Assembly: GCA_029817715.1 (NCBI GenBank)
Contig: JARUPY010000422.1
Span: 1-64,000 of the forward strand
Length of the DNA: 64,000 nucleotides
Direction: 5' to 3'
Origin: Melastoma dodecandrum
Taxonomy: Eukaryota > Streptophyta > Magnoliopsida > Myrtales > Melastomataceae
Shown: positions 26,801 to 38,830 of the stretch, piece by piece
How positions within the stretch are numbered: position 1 is the first letter of the stretch
Layout: each line of letters starts with the position of its first letter
Notes under the pieces: model-generated
Database searches by the model: none
Told to the model about the DNA's origin: nothing
What the model saw: only the letters and a program-made list of their open reading frames with translations
Translations under genes and position numbers: made by a program

Positions 26801-29800
26801 ATCATTTAGGCTTCGGAAAATGCAAGTTCGGAAGCACCAAGGTTCGGAGCATGCGGGATGCACAACCTTGCGTAAGTTGTGCGCGGGGTTCCTCCTTGTG
26901 CAAACGAAAGGGACCCGAATGTCAAATGTAGAACTCCAATTTTGAATAGTTTGGGAAGCATTTGGAGATCATTTAGGCTTCGGAAAATGCAAGTTCGGAA
27001 GCACCAAGGTTCGGAGCATGCGGGATGCACAACCTTGCGTAAGTTGTGCGCGGGGTTCCTCCTTGTGCAAACGAAAGGGACCCGAATGTCAAATGTAGAA
27101 CTCCAATTTTGAATAGTTTGGGAAGCATTTGGAGATCATTTAGGCTTCGGAAAATGCAAGTTCGGAAGCACCAGGTTCGGAGCATGCGGGATGCACAACC
27201 TTGCGTAAGTTGTGCGCGGGGTTCCTCCTTGTGCAAACGAAAGGGACCCGAATGTCAAATGTAGAACTCCAATTTTGAATAGTTTGGGAAGCATTTGGAG
27301 ATCATTTAGGCTTCGGAAAATGCAAGTTCGGAAGCACCAAGGTTCGGAGCATGCGGGATGCACAACCTTGCGTAAGTTGTGCGCGGGGTTCCTCCTTGTG
27401 CAAACGAAAGGGACCCGAATGTCAAATGTAGAACTCCAATTTTGAATAGTTTGGGAAGCATTTGGAGATCATTTAGGCTTCGGAAAATGCAAGTTCGGAA
27501 GCACCAAGGTTCGGAGCATGCGGGATGCACAACCTTGCGTAAGTTGTGCGCGGGGTTCCTCCTTGTGCAAACGAAAGGGACCCGAATGTCAAATGTAGAA
27601 CTCCAATTTTGAATAGTTTGGGAAGCATTTGGAGATCATTTAGGCTTCGGAAAATGCAAGTTCGGAAGCACCAAGGTACGGAGCATGCGGGATGCACAAC
27701 CTTGCGTAAGTTGTGCGCGGGGTTCCTCCTTGTGCAAACGAAAGGGACCCGAATGTCAAATGTAGAACTCCAATTTTGAATAGTTTGGGAAGCATTTGGA
27801 GATCATTTAGGCTTCGGAAAATGCAAGTTCGGAAGCACCAAGGTTCGGAGCATGCGGGATGCACAACCTTGCGTAAGTTGTGCGCGGGGTTCCTCCTTGT
27901 GCAAACGAAAGGGACCCGAATGTCAAATGTAGAACTCCAATTTTGAATAGTTTGGGAAGCATTTGGAGATCATTTAGGCTTCGGAAAATGCAAGTTCGGA
28001 AGCACCAAGGTACGGAGCATGCGGGATGCACAACCTTGCGTAAGTTGTGCGCGGGGTTCCTCATTGTGCAAACGAAAGGGACCCGAATGTCAAATGTAGA
28101 ACTCCAATTTTGAATAGTTTGGGAAGCATTTGGAGATCATTTAGGCTTCGGAAAATGCAAGTTCGGAAGCACCAAGATTCGGAGCATGCGGGATGGACAA
28201 CCTTGCGTAAGTTGTGCGCGGGGTTCCTCCTTGTGCAAACGAAAGGGACCCGAATGTCAAATGTAGAACTCCAATTTTGAATAGTTTGGGAAGCATTTGG
28301 AGATCATTTAGGCTTCGGAAAATGCAAGTTCGGAAGCACCAAGGTACGGAGCATGCGGGATGCACAACCTTGCGTAAGTTGTGCGCGGGGTTCCTCATTG
28401 TGCAAACGAAAGGGACCCGAATGTCAAATGTAGAACTCCAATTTTGAATAGTTTGGGAAGCATTTGGAGATCATTTAGGCTTCGGAAAATGCAAGTTCGG
28501 AAGCACCAAGGTTCGGAGCATGCGGGATGCACAACCTTGCGTAAGTTGTGCGCGGGGTTCCTCATTGTGCAAACGAAAGGGACCCGAATGTCAAATGTAT
28601 AACTCCAATTTTGAATAGTTTGGGAAGCATTTGGAGATCATTTAGGCTTCGGAAAATGCAAGTTCGGAAGCACCAAGGTTCGGAGCATGCGGGATGCACA
28701 ACCTTGCGTAAGTTGTGCGCGGGGTTCCTCCTTGTGCAAACGAAAGGGACCCGAATGTCAAATGTAGAACTCCAATTTTGAATAGTTTGGGAAGCATTTG
28801 GAGATCATTTAGGCTTCGGAAAATGCAAGTTCGGAAGCACCAAGGTTCGGAGCATGCGGGATGCACAACCTTGCGTAAGTTGTGCGCGGGGTTCCTCCTT
28901 GTGCAAACGAAAGGGACCCGAATGTCAAATGTAGAACTCCAATTTTGAATAGTTTGGGAAGCATTTGGAGATCATTTAGGCTTCGGAAAATGCAAGTTCG
29001 GAAGCACCAAGGTTCGGAGCATGCGGGATGCACAACCTTGCGTAAGTTGTGCGCGGGGTTCCTCCTTGTGCAAACGAAAGGGACCCGAATGTCAAATGTA
29101 GAACTCCAATTTTGAATAGTTTGGGAAGCATTTGGAGATCATTTAGGCTTCGGAAAATGCAAGTTCGGAAGCACCAAGGTTCGGAGCATGCGGGATGCAC
29201 AACCTTGCGTAAGTTGTGCGCGGGGTTCCTCCTTGTGCAAACGAAAGGGACCCGAATGTCAAATGTAGAACTCCAATTTTGAATAGTTTGGGAAGCATTT
29301 GGAGATCATTTAGGCTTCGGAAAATGCAAGTTCGGAAGCACCAAGGTTCGGAGCATGCGGGATGCACAACCTTGCGTAAGTTGTGCGCGGGGTTCCTCAT
29401 TGTGCAAACGAAAGGGACCCGAATGTCAAATGTAGAACTCCAATTTTGAATAGTTTGGGAAGCATTTGGAGATCATTTAGGCTTCGGAAAATGCAAGTTC
29501 GGAAGCACCAAGGTTCGGAGCATGCGGGATGCACAACCTTGCGTAAGTTGTGCGCGGGGTTCCTCCTTGTGCAAACGAAAGGGACCCGAATGTCAAATGT
29601 AGAACTCCAATTTTGAATAGTTTGGGAAGCATTTGGAGATCATTTAGGCTTCGGAAAATGCAAGTTCGGAAGCACCAAGGTACGGAGCATGCGGGATGCA
29701 CAACCTTGCGTAAGTTGTGCGCGGGGTTCCTCCTTGTGCAAACGAAAGGGACCCGAATGTCAAATGTAGAACTCCAATTTTGAATAGTTTGGGAAGCATT

Positions 29801-32599
29801 TGGAGATCATTTAGGCTTCGGAAAATGCAAGTTCGGAAGCACCAAGGTTCGGAGCATGCGGGATGCACAACCTTGCGTAAGTTGTGCGCGGGGTTCCTCC
29901 TTGTGCAAACGAAAGGGACCCGAATGTCAAATGTAGAACTCCAATTTTGAATAGTTTGGGAAGCATTTGGAGATCATTTAGGCTTCGGAAAATGCAAGTT
30001 CGGAAGCACCAAGGTTCGGAGCATGCGGGATGCACAACCTTGCGTAAGTTGTGCGCGGGGTTCCTCCTTGTGCAAACGAAAGGGACCCGAATGTCAAATG
30101 TAGAACTCCAATTTTGAATAGTTTGGGAAGCATTTGGAGATCATTTAGGCTTCGGAAAATGCAAGTTCGGAAGCACCAAGGTACGGAGCATGCGGGATGC
30201 ACAACCTTGCGTAAGTTGTGCGCGGGGTTCCTCCTTGTGCAAACGAAAGGGACCCGAATGTCAAATGTAGAACTCCAATTTTGAATAGTTTGGGAAGCAT
30301 TTGGAGATCATTTAGGCTTCGGAAAATGCAAGTTCGGAAGCACCAAGGTTCGGAGCATGCGGGATGCACAACCTTGCGTAAGTTGTGCGCGGGGTTCCTC
30401 CTTGTGCAAACGAAAGGGACCCGAATGTCAAATGTAGAACTCCAATTTTGAATAGTTTGGGAAGCATTTGGAGATCATTTAGGCTTCGGAAAATGCAAGT
30501 TCGGAAGCACCAAGGTTCGGAGCATGCGGGATGCACAACCTTGCGTAAGTTGTGCGCGGGGTTCCTCCTTGTGCAAACGAAAGGGACCCGAATGTCAAAT
30601 GTAGAACTCCAATTTTGAATAGTTTGGGAAGCATTTGGAGATCATTTAGGCTTCGGAAAATGCAAGTTCGGAAGCACCAAGGTACGGAGCATGCGGGATG
30701 CACAACCTTGCGTAAGTTGTGCGCGGGGTTCCTCATTGTGCAAACGAAAGGGACCCGAATGTCAAATGTAGAACTCCAATTTTGAATAGTTTGGGAAGCA
30801 TTTGGAGATCATTTAGGCTTCGGAAAATGCAAGTTCGGAAGCACCAAGGTTCGGAGCATGCGGGATGCACAACCTTGCGTAAGTTGTGCGCGGGGTTCCT
30901 CCTTGTGCAAACGAAAGGGACCCGAATGTCAAATGTAGAACTCCAATTTTGAATAGTTTGGGAAGCATTTGGAGATCATTTAGGCTTCGGAAAATGCAAG
31001 TTCGGAAGCACCAAGGTTCGGAGCATGCGGGATGCACAACCTTGCGTAAGTTGTGCGCGGGGTTCCTCCTTGTGCAAACGAAAGGGACCCGAATGTCAAA
31101 TGTAGAACTCCAATTTTGAATAGTTTGGGAAGCATTTGGAGATCATTTAGGCTTCGGAAAATGCAAGTTCGGAAGCACCAAGGTTCGGAGCATGCGGGAT
31201 GCACAACCTTGCGTAAGTTGTGCGCGGGGTTCCTCATTGTGCAAACGAAAGGGACCCGAATGTCAAATGTAGAACTCCAATTTTGAATAGTTTGGGAAGC
31301 ATTTGGAGATCATTTAGGCTTCGGAAAATGCAAGTTCGGAAGCACCAAGGTTCGGAGCATGCGGGATGCACAACCTTGCGTAAGTTGTGCGCGGGGTTCC
31401 TCCTTGTGCAAACGAAAGGGACCCGAATGTCAAATGTAGAACTCCAATTTTGAATAGTTTGGGAAGCATTTGGAGATCATTTAGGCTTCGGAAAATGCAA
31501 GTTCGGAAGCACCAAGGTTCGGAGCATGCGGGATGCACAACCTTGCGTAAGTTGTGCGCGGGGTTCCTCCTTGTGCAAACGAAAGGGACCCGAATGTCAA
31601 ATGTAGAACTCCAATTTTGAATAGTTTGGGAAGCATTTGGAGATCATTTAGGCTTCGGAAAATGCAAGTTCGGAAGCACCAAGGTTCGGAGCATGCGGGA
31701 TGCACAACCTTGCGTAAGTTGTGCGCGGGGTTCCTCCTTGTGCAAACGAAAGGGACCCGAATGTCAAATGTAGAACTCCAATTTTGAATAGTTTGGGAAG
31801 CATTTGGAGATCATTTAGGCTTCGGAAAATGCAAGTTCGGAAGCACCAAGGTTCGGAGCATGCGGGATGCACAACCTTGCGTAAGTTGTGCGCGGGGTTC
31901 CTCCTTGTGCAAACGAAAGGGACCCGAATGTCAAATGTAGAACTCCAATTTTGAATAGTTTGGGAAGCATTTGGAGATCATTTAGGCTTCGGAAAATGCA
32001 AGTTCGGAAGCACCAAGGTACGGAGCATGCGGGATGCACAACCTTGCGTAAGTTGTGCGCGGGGTTCCTCCTTGTGCAAACGAAAGGGACCCGAATGTCA
32101 AATGTAGAACTCCAATTTTGAATAGTTTGGGAAGCATTTGGAGATCATTTAGGCTTCGGAAAATGCAAGTTCGGAAGCACCAAGGTTCGGAGCATGCGGG
32201 ATGCACAACCTTGCGTAAGTTGTGCGCGGGGTTCCTCCTTGTGCAAACGAAAGGGACCCGAATGTCAAATGTAGAACTCCAATTTTGAATAGTTTGGAAA
32301 GCATTTGGAGATCATTTAGGCTTCGGAAAATGCAAGTTCGGAAGCACCAAGGTTCGGAGCATGCGGGATGCACAACCTTGCGTAAGTTGTGCGCGGGGTT
32401 CCTCCTTGTGCAAACGAAAGGGACCCGAATGTCAAATGTAGAACTCCAATTTTGAATAGTTTGGGAAGCATTTGGAGATCATTTAGGCTTCGGAAAATGC
32501 AAGTTCGGAAGCACCAAGGTTCGGAGCATGCGGGATGCACAACCTTGCGTAGGTTGTGCGCGGGGTTCGTCCTTGTGCAAACGAAAGGGACCCGAATGC

Positions 32600-35500
32600 A
32601 AGGAGTATCTCCTGGCCACCCGGGATGTACAAGCAATATGTAAATTTGACTGGGCCACTCACATGCTCGATAGTCTATGTACGCAAGTAAGGGTATTCCA
32701 AGGACATCAGGCAAAGTACATCGATGCTTGCGTCCATCTACTTCTGGTGAGAATTTTCAGTTTAGTCTTTGTTAATCTTATTGAATGAGTGATTTTGTTA
32801 CTGTCCGATATTCATTGTTTGAGTCCGGTTTTGTTCATCCATGCAGTTATTCTATGCTTGCAAAAGTTCTAGGCAAGACGCCATGTTAATAAGGAGGAGT
32901 AGGTCTGTGCCACTGTGTCGAGATTGGGATGATGACCGTCTCAAAGCCATTTTCAAAGTTACAAATGCGGAGGTTGCGTATCTTGTAAGTTTGGTCCATG
33001 TTGTAATGCACATATTTGTTCATTGTTGACAACGCGATGTTTATTGTTAATAATTCCATTAACAGGAATCCAGCGATTTCAAAACTATCCCAGATGAAGA
33101 AGGCGATTGTGCGAACGAGTCTGGGCAGATGGAAAAGGTGATGCACCGGTTGAAGGTAATATGATTTCGTCTCGGTGGTTTGTAAGTGTTTATAATTTGC
33201 AGATTTCTTTGATTTGAAATTGTTTTATCGTATGCATTACTTCATTACCAGACTGTTGAATTTTCGGTTAGAAGACTCCATGCCAGTAATGAACACATAA
33301 TCCGAAAATTGGGAATGATTCTCACCGAAGTGAGAAGACTGAGAGGTGAAGAAGGTCTTCCATGAAGCAACCCAACTGTGGTAATGACCAAGAAAGTGAA
33401 GTCGCTGATGATAACGTCGACCATGGCGAAGGAGGAGTTCAGGAAATAGTGAATGAAAGAGTTGATCCAACTAAAGAGTTTGGTAATGTGTCGCAGCATG
33501 CCTCTCCACCTACTGACCCCGGTCAACCAGACATTGGCTTCAATATACCTATCTGTGAGGTAGGGTCCACCATGGTTTTTGAGAGAAGCTTGGTACCGTA
33601 CGATCCTCCTCAGGGACAACAGACATTGCCTGAAGGTATCGATGATTATTTGGATCCTCGTGAGGTACTACTTGCTCGAGCTCGGAATAAACTTGGCGCA
33701 TTCGTTGGCACTTTGGATGCTCATAACATTAACATTGAGAGTGAATCTGAGATTGACATGACTAAGTCTGAGGAGGGTGTCAAGTCTTTGCTGCTACGGA
33801 ATAAAGGAAAGGAGAAGACTGGCGAAGAAGCTGCAGTTCAAGATGCAGACCTTGTGATTCCCACATATGCAGGTAAGGAGAAGGATGGAGAAGGAGAAGA
33901 ATCTCAAGGTGAAGAGGAAGTCGTTCCCACACCTAAAGAGAATGAGAAGACAGGGGATCCCGCGGATGCTGATGTGGAAGTTGTTATTGTTACTAAAGGC
34001 TGAAGAAAATTGGAGAAGAGGCTGAAGTTCAAATGAAGGTGAAGTATGATTGCATTCCATTGTTAACTATGTTGAATATTCTTAACAATAACATTAATCT
34101 GCTCATCAGTGACAGGAAAGTGGATCATCTACCACAGCTGTCTTCAACAGAAAGAATACACGTCGTACGGCAGAGATGAAGCCGTCCTCATTCAAGGGCT
34201 CCCCATTTGTACCACCAAAGCCGATAACACAGTCATGGAAGTGTGGTCGCACAACTATACCTGAGGTATAACAAGTTGGCACTATTGAATGGAAACATCA
34301 AGCGTCGATCAAGATCATGAGGATTACTATGTTCATCTATGGTTGTAATTTTTCGTTTATAGGCACTTCAAAAATTCATTCAAGAGGATATTCCCGTAAG
34401 TGAGGTGAAAACCTTTACACCGGCTCAATGGAATATCCTAGAGTATGCTTGGAATGAGGACCGGGATCATAGGTTAGTGTCAGTGTCCTCGGTCTTTATG
34501 TATTGGGATATTGTTTTAGTTTGTCCATCCAACTATGTCAGTTTGATTATTCCTTTATTATGCAGTGAATGTCTTTGTATGACGGAATCAGCCCACGTTA
34601 ATAGGCATGACATGCTCTCTCTCAAGCCTGACAGATGGATAAACAATGATGTAAGATATTCTCTGAAACGTAACAACATATGACACTTCATCCATCTGAG
34701 TATATATGGTACAATGCCATGATGCAGATCATAGACTTCTATGCCATGATGCTACTGACCTGCGTGGATAGTGAAAAGAGAAGGATTTGGTACCTTCCAA
34801 GTTGGTTAGGGGTGAGTAAGTGATGCATTAAGTAATGACATAAGACTTTGTATCTACTTTGTACTAACCAGGAACACGATTACCTGAATCTTGCATCCAA
34901 CCAGTACAGTGCTGCGAAAATGTCGCTGACCACCAAAGCCGATGCCGCTTCCCTATATTCGCACTTTAAGTCACACATTGGGAAGAACCATGAAGTCATA
35001 TGGGTAAGCATCCCCACATCCATGTCAGAAAAAAAGTTTACTGAAAGTAAATCTGGAAAAGTTAGTTATACTATACTAATAATTGCTGTCTGTCTTGAAA
35101 TCGTTTTAGTAAAAACTTGGTATGCTGGATGCAGATTTATATTCCGGTTTACGTAGCAGATTCACATTGGGCATTACAGATCATATCATTCAGGACTATG
35201 GAAGTGATCATAATGGACACATTTTACAACAAACTGTCCAACTTTCAAGGGAGAGCAGACCTTCATCGTCGTGTGGTGAAGCTTGTGAGCGTGATTATGG
35301 AAGTGAATAAAGTCAAATCCAAGGTAAAAGGGTTTCAAATACCCGAGATCTACAACTGGAATATAACATACCCGACGAACGTGCCCGACCAAATGGCTGC
35401 TGGAAATGAGTACGTCCATAAAGTTTTTGCATTTTTTGGTATGATTCATGAAAAATGGCAGGAGGGAACATCCTATGCATTTGTTGTGCAGAAACGAATG

Positions 35501-35767
35501 TGGAATATATGTGATGAAATTCATGTCCTTGCCGGAACCCCCCGGAAGGTGCTGAGGAAGTGGTATGGTCAATTCGTTTAGCTGCCATGCCACATTATGA
35601 CACTCGATGAATGCGATAACATATTTGTCCTAACATACATACTCTTTGAATGTTAGATTGCAGGGATTGCTGATAGGTTGAGGCTCGTCATAAGCCTGAT
35701 CAAGTGGTCGGGGAATGACATTAGGAAACGAATACATCAGAAGGTGAAGGATGATGCCACCCAGTAG
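32600..35767 (+). pseudogene. Ulp1-like (C48) cysteine protease pseudogene of a MULE, 5'-truncated
   Basis: Exons reconstructed from splice sites and frame: about 32600-32746, 32847-32984, 33066-33155, 33252 to about 34035, 34116-34265, 34363-34472, 34566-34650, 34728-34811, 34872-35003, 35135-35567 and 35664-35767. The first exon abuts the satellite, so the N-terminal part is missing. A Lys/Glu-rich linker (33362-34003) is out of frame with the exon start, and a stop occurs at about 33362. The C-terminal part has hallmarks of a Ulp1 domain: a W-x-N-D-x-I-I-D-F-Y segment across the 34650/34728 junction, the catalytic His in DSHWAL (about 35159-35176) and Asp in IIMDTF (about 35209-35226). The Gln of the oxyanion hole is present (PDQ, about 35389). 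The expected Asp-Cys-Gly that should follow reads GNEYVHKVF, so the nucleophile appears to be Tyr and one residue is missing. I infer an inactive protease remnant. Confidence 0.75.
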
Positions 35768-36124
35768 AGGAAAAGGTCGGAGTACAGTGATGCATCTACA
35801 TCTGTCCCCGCAATTCGATAGCCACTGCACTGTCAAGATGAGGCGAAGGATTGCCATGCTCATCGAATTGCTGAAGTCTCTTACCTCGCAGTTGCCATTT
35901 TATTTTTGCAAACCAGAATGGTCATTTTTGTAATGTAGGCAATAGTGTGCCATTTCCCTATGAATATGCCAGATGCTTCTTTTTGCATTACTGCCTACAT
36001 AATGATTGCCTATTGGAAACACTTCATGACCAGGCGGATGTAAACGGAAGTTATCATGAATTGCTGACGAATTCATAAATTAAGGTTACATATTTAGTTG
36101 TCAATAAACTGAGTTATCATCATA
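35768..36124. other. Convergent spacer inside the MULE
   Basis: Spacer between the 3' ends of the Ulp1-like and transposase pseudogenes. It contains only short open frames (for example 35751-35933). I see no domain, repeat or RNA gene in it. Confidence 0.5.
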
Positions 36125-38217
36125 TCACACATTATCATCGATGTCAGAAATACTTTTACCACATACGTTACCTTCTTTGTGGATGTTGATGCCACAATTT
36201 TGTTGCCGTTGAGACGGGCCGGCATGACAGTTATCCTTGCAAGAATGGATGACATACCCTCGATGAACCTCGTCACCGATATTAACAGTAACGCGATCAT
36301 CCACCCTTGTCCTACCTTCATCGTCCCCGCAGCTACTCTCCAACTCCAACGTCAATGATTCAATACTTTTCCGCAGTTGCCGAAATGCCTTGTCAGATCT
36401 CCCGGCCAGAAAACACATACGTCTACATGTGGTCATGAGAATACCCTGGAGTAGATCAGCAAGGTCGACACCGTATTGGTGGCCAGAGAGAGCTTCAGAA
36501 GTTATACTTTTAGCTAACTTTGTCCACCTTTTATTGACCAAATGCCTTAGTATGGACAAGAATCCTTCTATTTTCGCAACGTAGAATAGGTGGGAACACG
36601 GAAAACCAAATGTCTCAAAATGTCAACTCCAACTGAGTTGGACAACAGACTTGGCAGATGACACTTGCACGCATCTATGCTCACCGTCATAGCACGAAAG
36701 AGTATATACCCTCCCGATATTCCTGTCAACTAAGTTTTCCACGTAAAATCTTGATTCCTTTTGTATCTCGGACTGAATTTTACGAAAAGAAGTCATGGTG
36801 TACACTTGACTTGCATCCTCCTCAAGTCGGCGCAACATCGTAATAGGCCTGAATGCTTTATGCAATGAGTTAAAATCCTCTTGGTATTCCTTGTGACGAA
36901 GATCAGCTACTACACGCTCAAAATTGTGTACGAAATCATGCAGTTTATGTTTCATGTTCACATATCCCTTCATATATGCATGCATTCGTTCGCAACGTTG
37001 AGTGCTTCTAAGCTTTGCCCAAAAATGTCCGTGAAGATACGTTTGCCACCACATATGTCGGCATGCATAAATATGTTGTAGCCATCTAATGCTTATCAAT
37101 CCTGTATGGGTCATTAAAGAAGACCACTCCTCTTCGACTTCTTCACATGGTCTACTACTGTACATGAAGGACGAAATACGGGCTCGCATTTTCGGATCCT
37201 GTACACGACGCGCAATGTTCCGGGTGAAATGCCAAAGACATAACCTGTGTCTTGCCGATGGCCATACTTCTCTCACAGATGCAATCATCGCTTTGTCGGC
37301 ATCCGTGACCACACTCATCGGATGTTTCACTCCCATGATCTGTGTATGAGTACGTAGGAGCCAAGTGTAGTCAGCAATGGTTTCATAAGTCATCAAGGCA
37401 GCCCCAAATACAGTAGTTTGATGATGATGATTCACACCGACGATGATCACCATTTGCATTCCATATTTGTTCGTCTTGAACGTGGAGTCTAGGGCTACGA
37501 CATCGCCAATTGATTGGTAATCAGTTATTGAGGTAGTGTCGGCCCAATATATGCGACTGACTTCATTATTTTCCACAAATGTTTCAAAGGCCATACCAGT
37601 CTCACTATTCCTCCTAAAAGGAGATATGCAAGGACAGAATAACAACCACCAATAACCCCAGCCGACTCTTCTTTCAATTTTCGGTTATTGAGGTCCTTCA
37701 TTAGGAAACCAGCACGTGAGTGTCCACCAGATGCGTGTACAAGTAGTCGCATAATATCACACTGCCTAAATCCAACGTCAAGCATTCGGCGCATAAAAGT
37801 CATAGCTTAGTCGGAAATGTGGCGCCATTCTCGCATGAAATATGACAAACCTTCACTCACCATTTCATGATTGTGTTCCAACTGAACTGCAACCAAAGTC
37901 CATTGTCCATTTGTCTCCACTCTCGCTTCGAAGAAACAGTTGCAACCTGTCTTCACAGACGCTCTAACCCGACTATTGGCCGTCCACACAGGGGTATCAG
38001 AACATTCGCATTCCCTTGCGCAAACCCAATTTCTCATGACGCATTAACTGTTTCAAAGTTTTTGCCGATCTCTTTTCCTAACTGAAAAGCCATGAATCGT
38101 CGCATACATTTTAATGAACTCTTCAGCTTCTTCAGCAGTACCAAATGACATATTCAACAACTGTTCTTCATTCATATCAGTGACTAAATTGAAGAAGTCG
38201 TTCACATCCTGCTCACC
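36125..38217 (-). pseudogene. FAR1/MuDR-type MULE transposase pseudogene
   Basis: Read on the minus strand. The N-terminal segment (about 38217-37807) resembles the FAR1 zinc-binding DNA-binding domain, with EEAEEFIKMYATIHGFSVRK, a VCAREC-x-C stretch, RTGCN-like KTGCNCFF and ELxHNHE-like LEHNHE. It is interrupted by TGA and TAA codons near 38055. A frameshift lies near 37630. The 37645-36623 frame carries the MULE transposase core: D in VVALDSTFKTNKY, D in VVTDADKAM, C-L-W-H in RLCLWHF, and E in STQRCERMHAYMKGYV. A TGA at about 36623 falls in the SWIM zinc finger, where a Cys codon is expected just before HFETFGFPCSH. The reading frame then continues to 36125. The catalytic core is readable, but these lesions imply no active protein. 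The remaining uncertainty is whether some interruptions are introns. Confidence 0.85.
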
Positions 38218-38534
38218 TACACTCACATATATGAAAAGAAGAGGTTAACAACAGATTCGGAAAATGGTTTTGCAGTTCACTTATTTTGACTTCTCGTCGA
38301 ACCATAACATAAATGCTACTATTTGTTTGGTCCATTTCCAACTTCTAGCCAGCTTAGCAACTTCACATAAATGGTTCTACCTCATAACAACCTAACCCAA
38401 ATTATATACAATAAGGAGAAAGCATGTCTTCATCGAATCTTGGTTGATCATGCTTGAATACACTTTCCATTTCTTCAGGCGACCGAGGAGGAAGCTCAGA
38501 TTCCACCGAACAGGGTTGAAGATGGTTGCTGTGT
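38218..38534. other. Region upstream of the transposase remnant
   Basis: Anonymous AT-leaning sequence that should hold the 5' exons or leader of the transposase. I see no further FAR1-like segment, promoter or inverted terminus that I could defend. Confidence 0.4.
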
Positions 38535-38830
38535 TAGTAAGTTGGGATTCCACCTACAGCCGAAGATGAGGAAGGTGGGCTCCACCTGCAGCCGAAGAGG
38601 AGGAAAAGGTAGGACTCCACTTGCAGCCGAAGAAAAGGACCGTGTGACTCCTGCAGTCGAAGAGGAGGACCGTGGGACGAAGACCTGCAACCGAATCGGA
38701 GGAAGCTGGGACGAAGACCTGCAGCCGAAGATGAGGAAGCTGGGACGTAGACCTGTACCTGAAGATGAGGGAGCAAGGACGAACACCTACAGACGAACAA
38801 GAGGAAGCAAAGACGAATATCTACAGAGTC
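38535..38830 (+). repeat. 30-35 bp GA-rich minisatellite
   Basis: About eight imperfect tandem copies of a unit like CCGAAGATGAGGAAGCTGGG followed by ACGAAGACCTGCAG, most 34 bp and the first few 30-35 bp. Both strands are largely open (101-aa frames), because the unit lacks stops. The peptide is simply repetitive and I do not call it a gene. Confidence 0.85.

Larger units (their letters stand above)
4046..32599 (+). repeat. Main homogeneous 167-bp satellite array
   Basis: About 171 head-to-tail units of 167 bp; 28,554 bp divided by 167 is 171. Each unit runs from CTTCGGAAAATGCAAG through GCATGCGGGATGCAC and a dyad at GCACAACCT/AAGTTGTGC to GGGAAGCATTTGGAGATC. Most units are identical or differ at a few recurring sites: GGTTCGG or GGTACGG, GCGTAAG or GCGTAGG, CTCCTTG or CTCATTG. 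Isolated indels occur near 5010, 5733-5880, 8343, 13530 and 27172. The unit length is in the usual nucleosomal range of plant centromeric and subtelomeric satellites. The repeated 77-aa (+) and 74-aa (-) frames overlap each other and change frame every unit, because 167 is not a multiple of 3. They are not genes. Confidence 0.97.
32600..38217. mobile_element. Decayed Mutator-like (FAR1-type) element with Ulp1-like passenger
   Basis: The stretch contains a FAR1/MULE-type transposase pseudogene on the minus strand and a spliced Ulp1-like gene on the plus strand, facing each other across 357 bp. Plant Mutator-like elements that carry Ulp1-like genes (often called Kaonashi or KI-MULEs) are an established class, and this arrangement fits them. 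I see no clear terminal inverted repeats. The left limit is the sharp end of the satellite at about 32,599, which removes the 5' part of the Ulp1-like gene. The right limit is uncertain; the element may extend to the minisatellite or the AT-rich block. Confidence 0.7.

Noticed and set aside
4154..32455. Hundreds of repeated 77-aa plus-strand and 74/85-aa minus-strand open frames
   Set aside because: They lie in the satellite, overlap each other on both strands and span more than one unit. The 167-bp period shifts frame every unit. There is no start context, domain or codon bias, so they are by-products of the repeat.
1..32599. CRISPR array
   Set aside because: Direct repeats without unique spacers and a unit of 167 bp; the context is eukaryotic. 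This is a satellite.
33362..34003. A free-standing 213-aa acidic protein
   Set aside because: It sits between exons of the Ulp1-like gene, repeats KEKTGEE/KEKDGEGEE-like motifs typical of the linker in such proteins, and is out of frame only because of a small lesion. Treated as part of that pseudogene.
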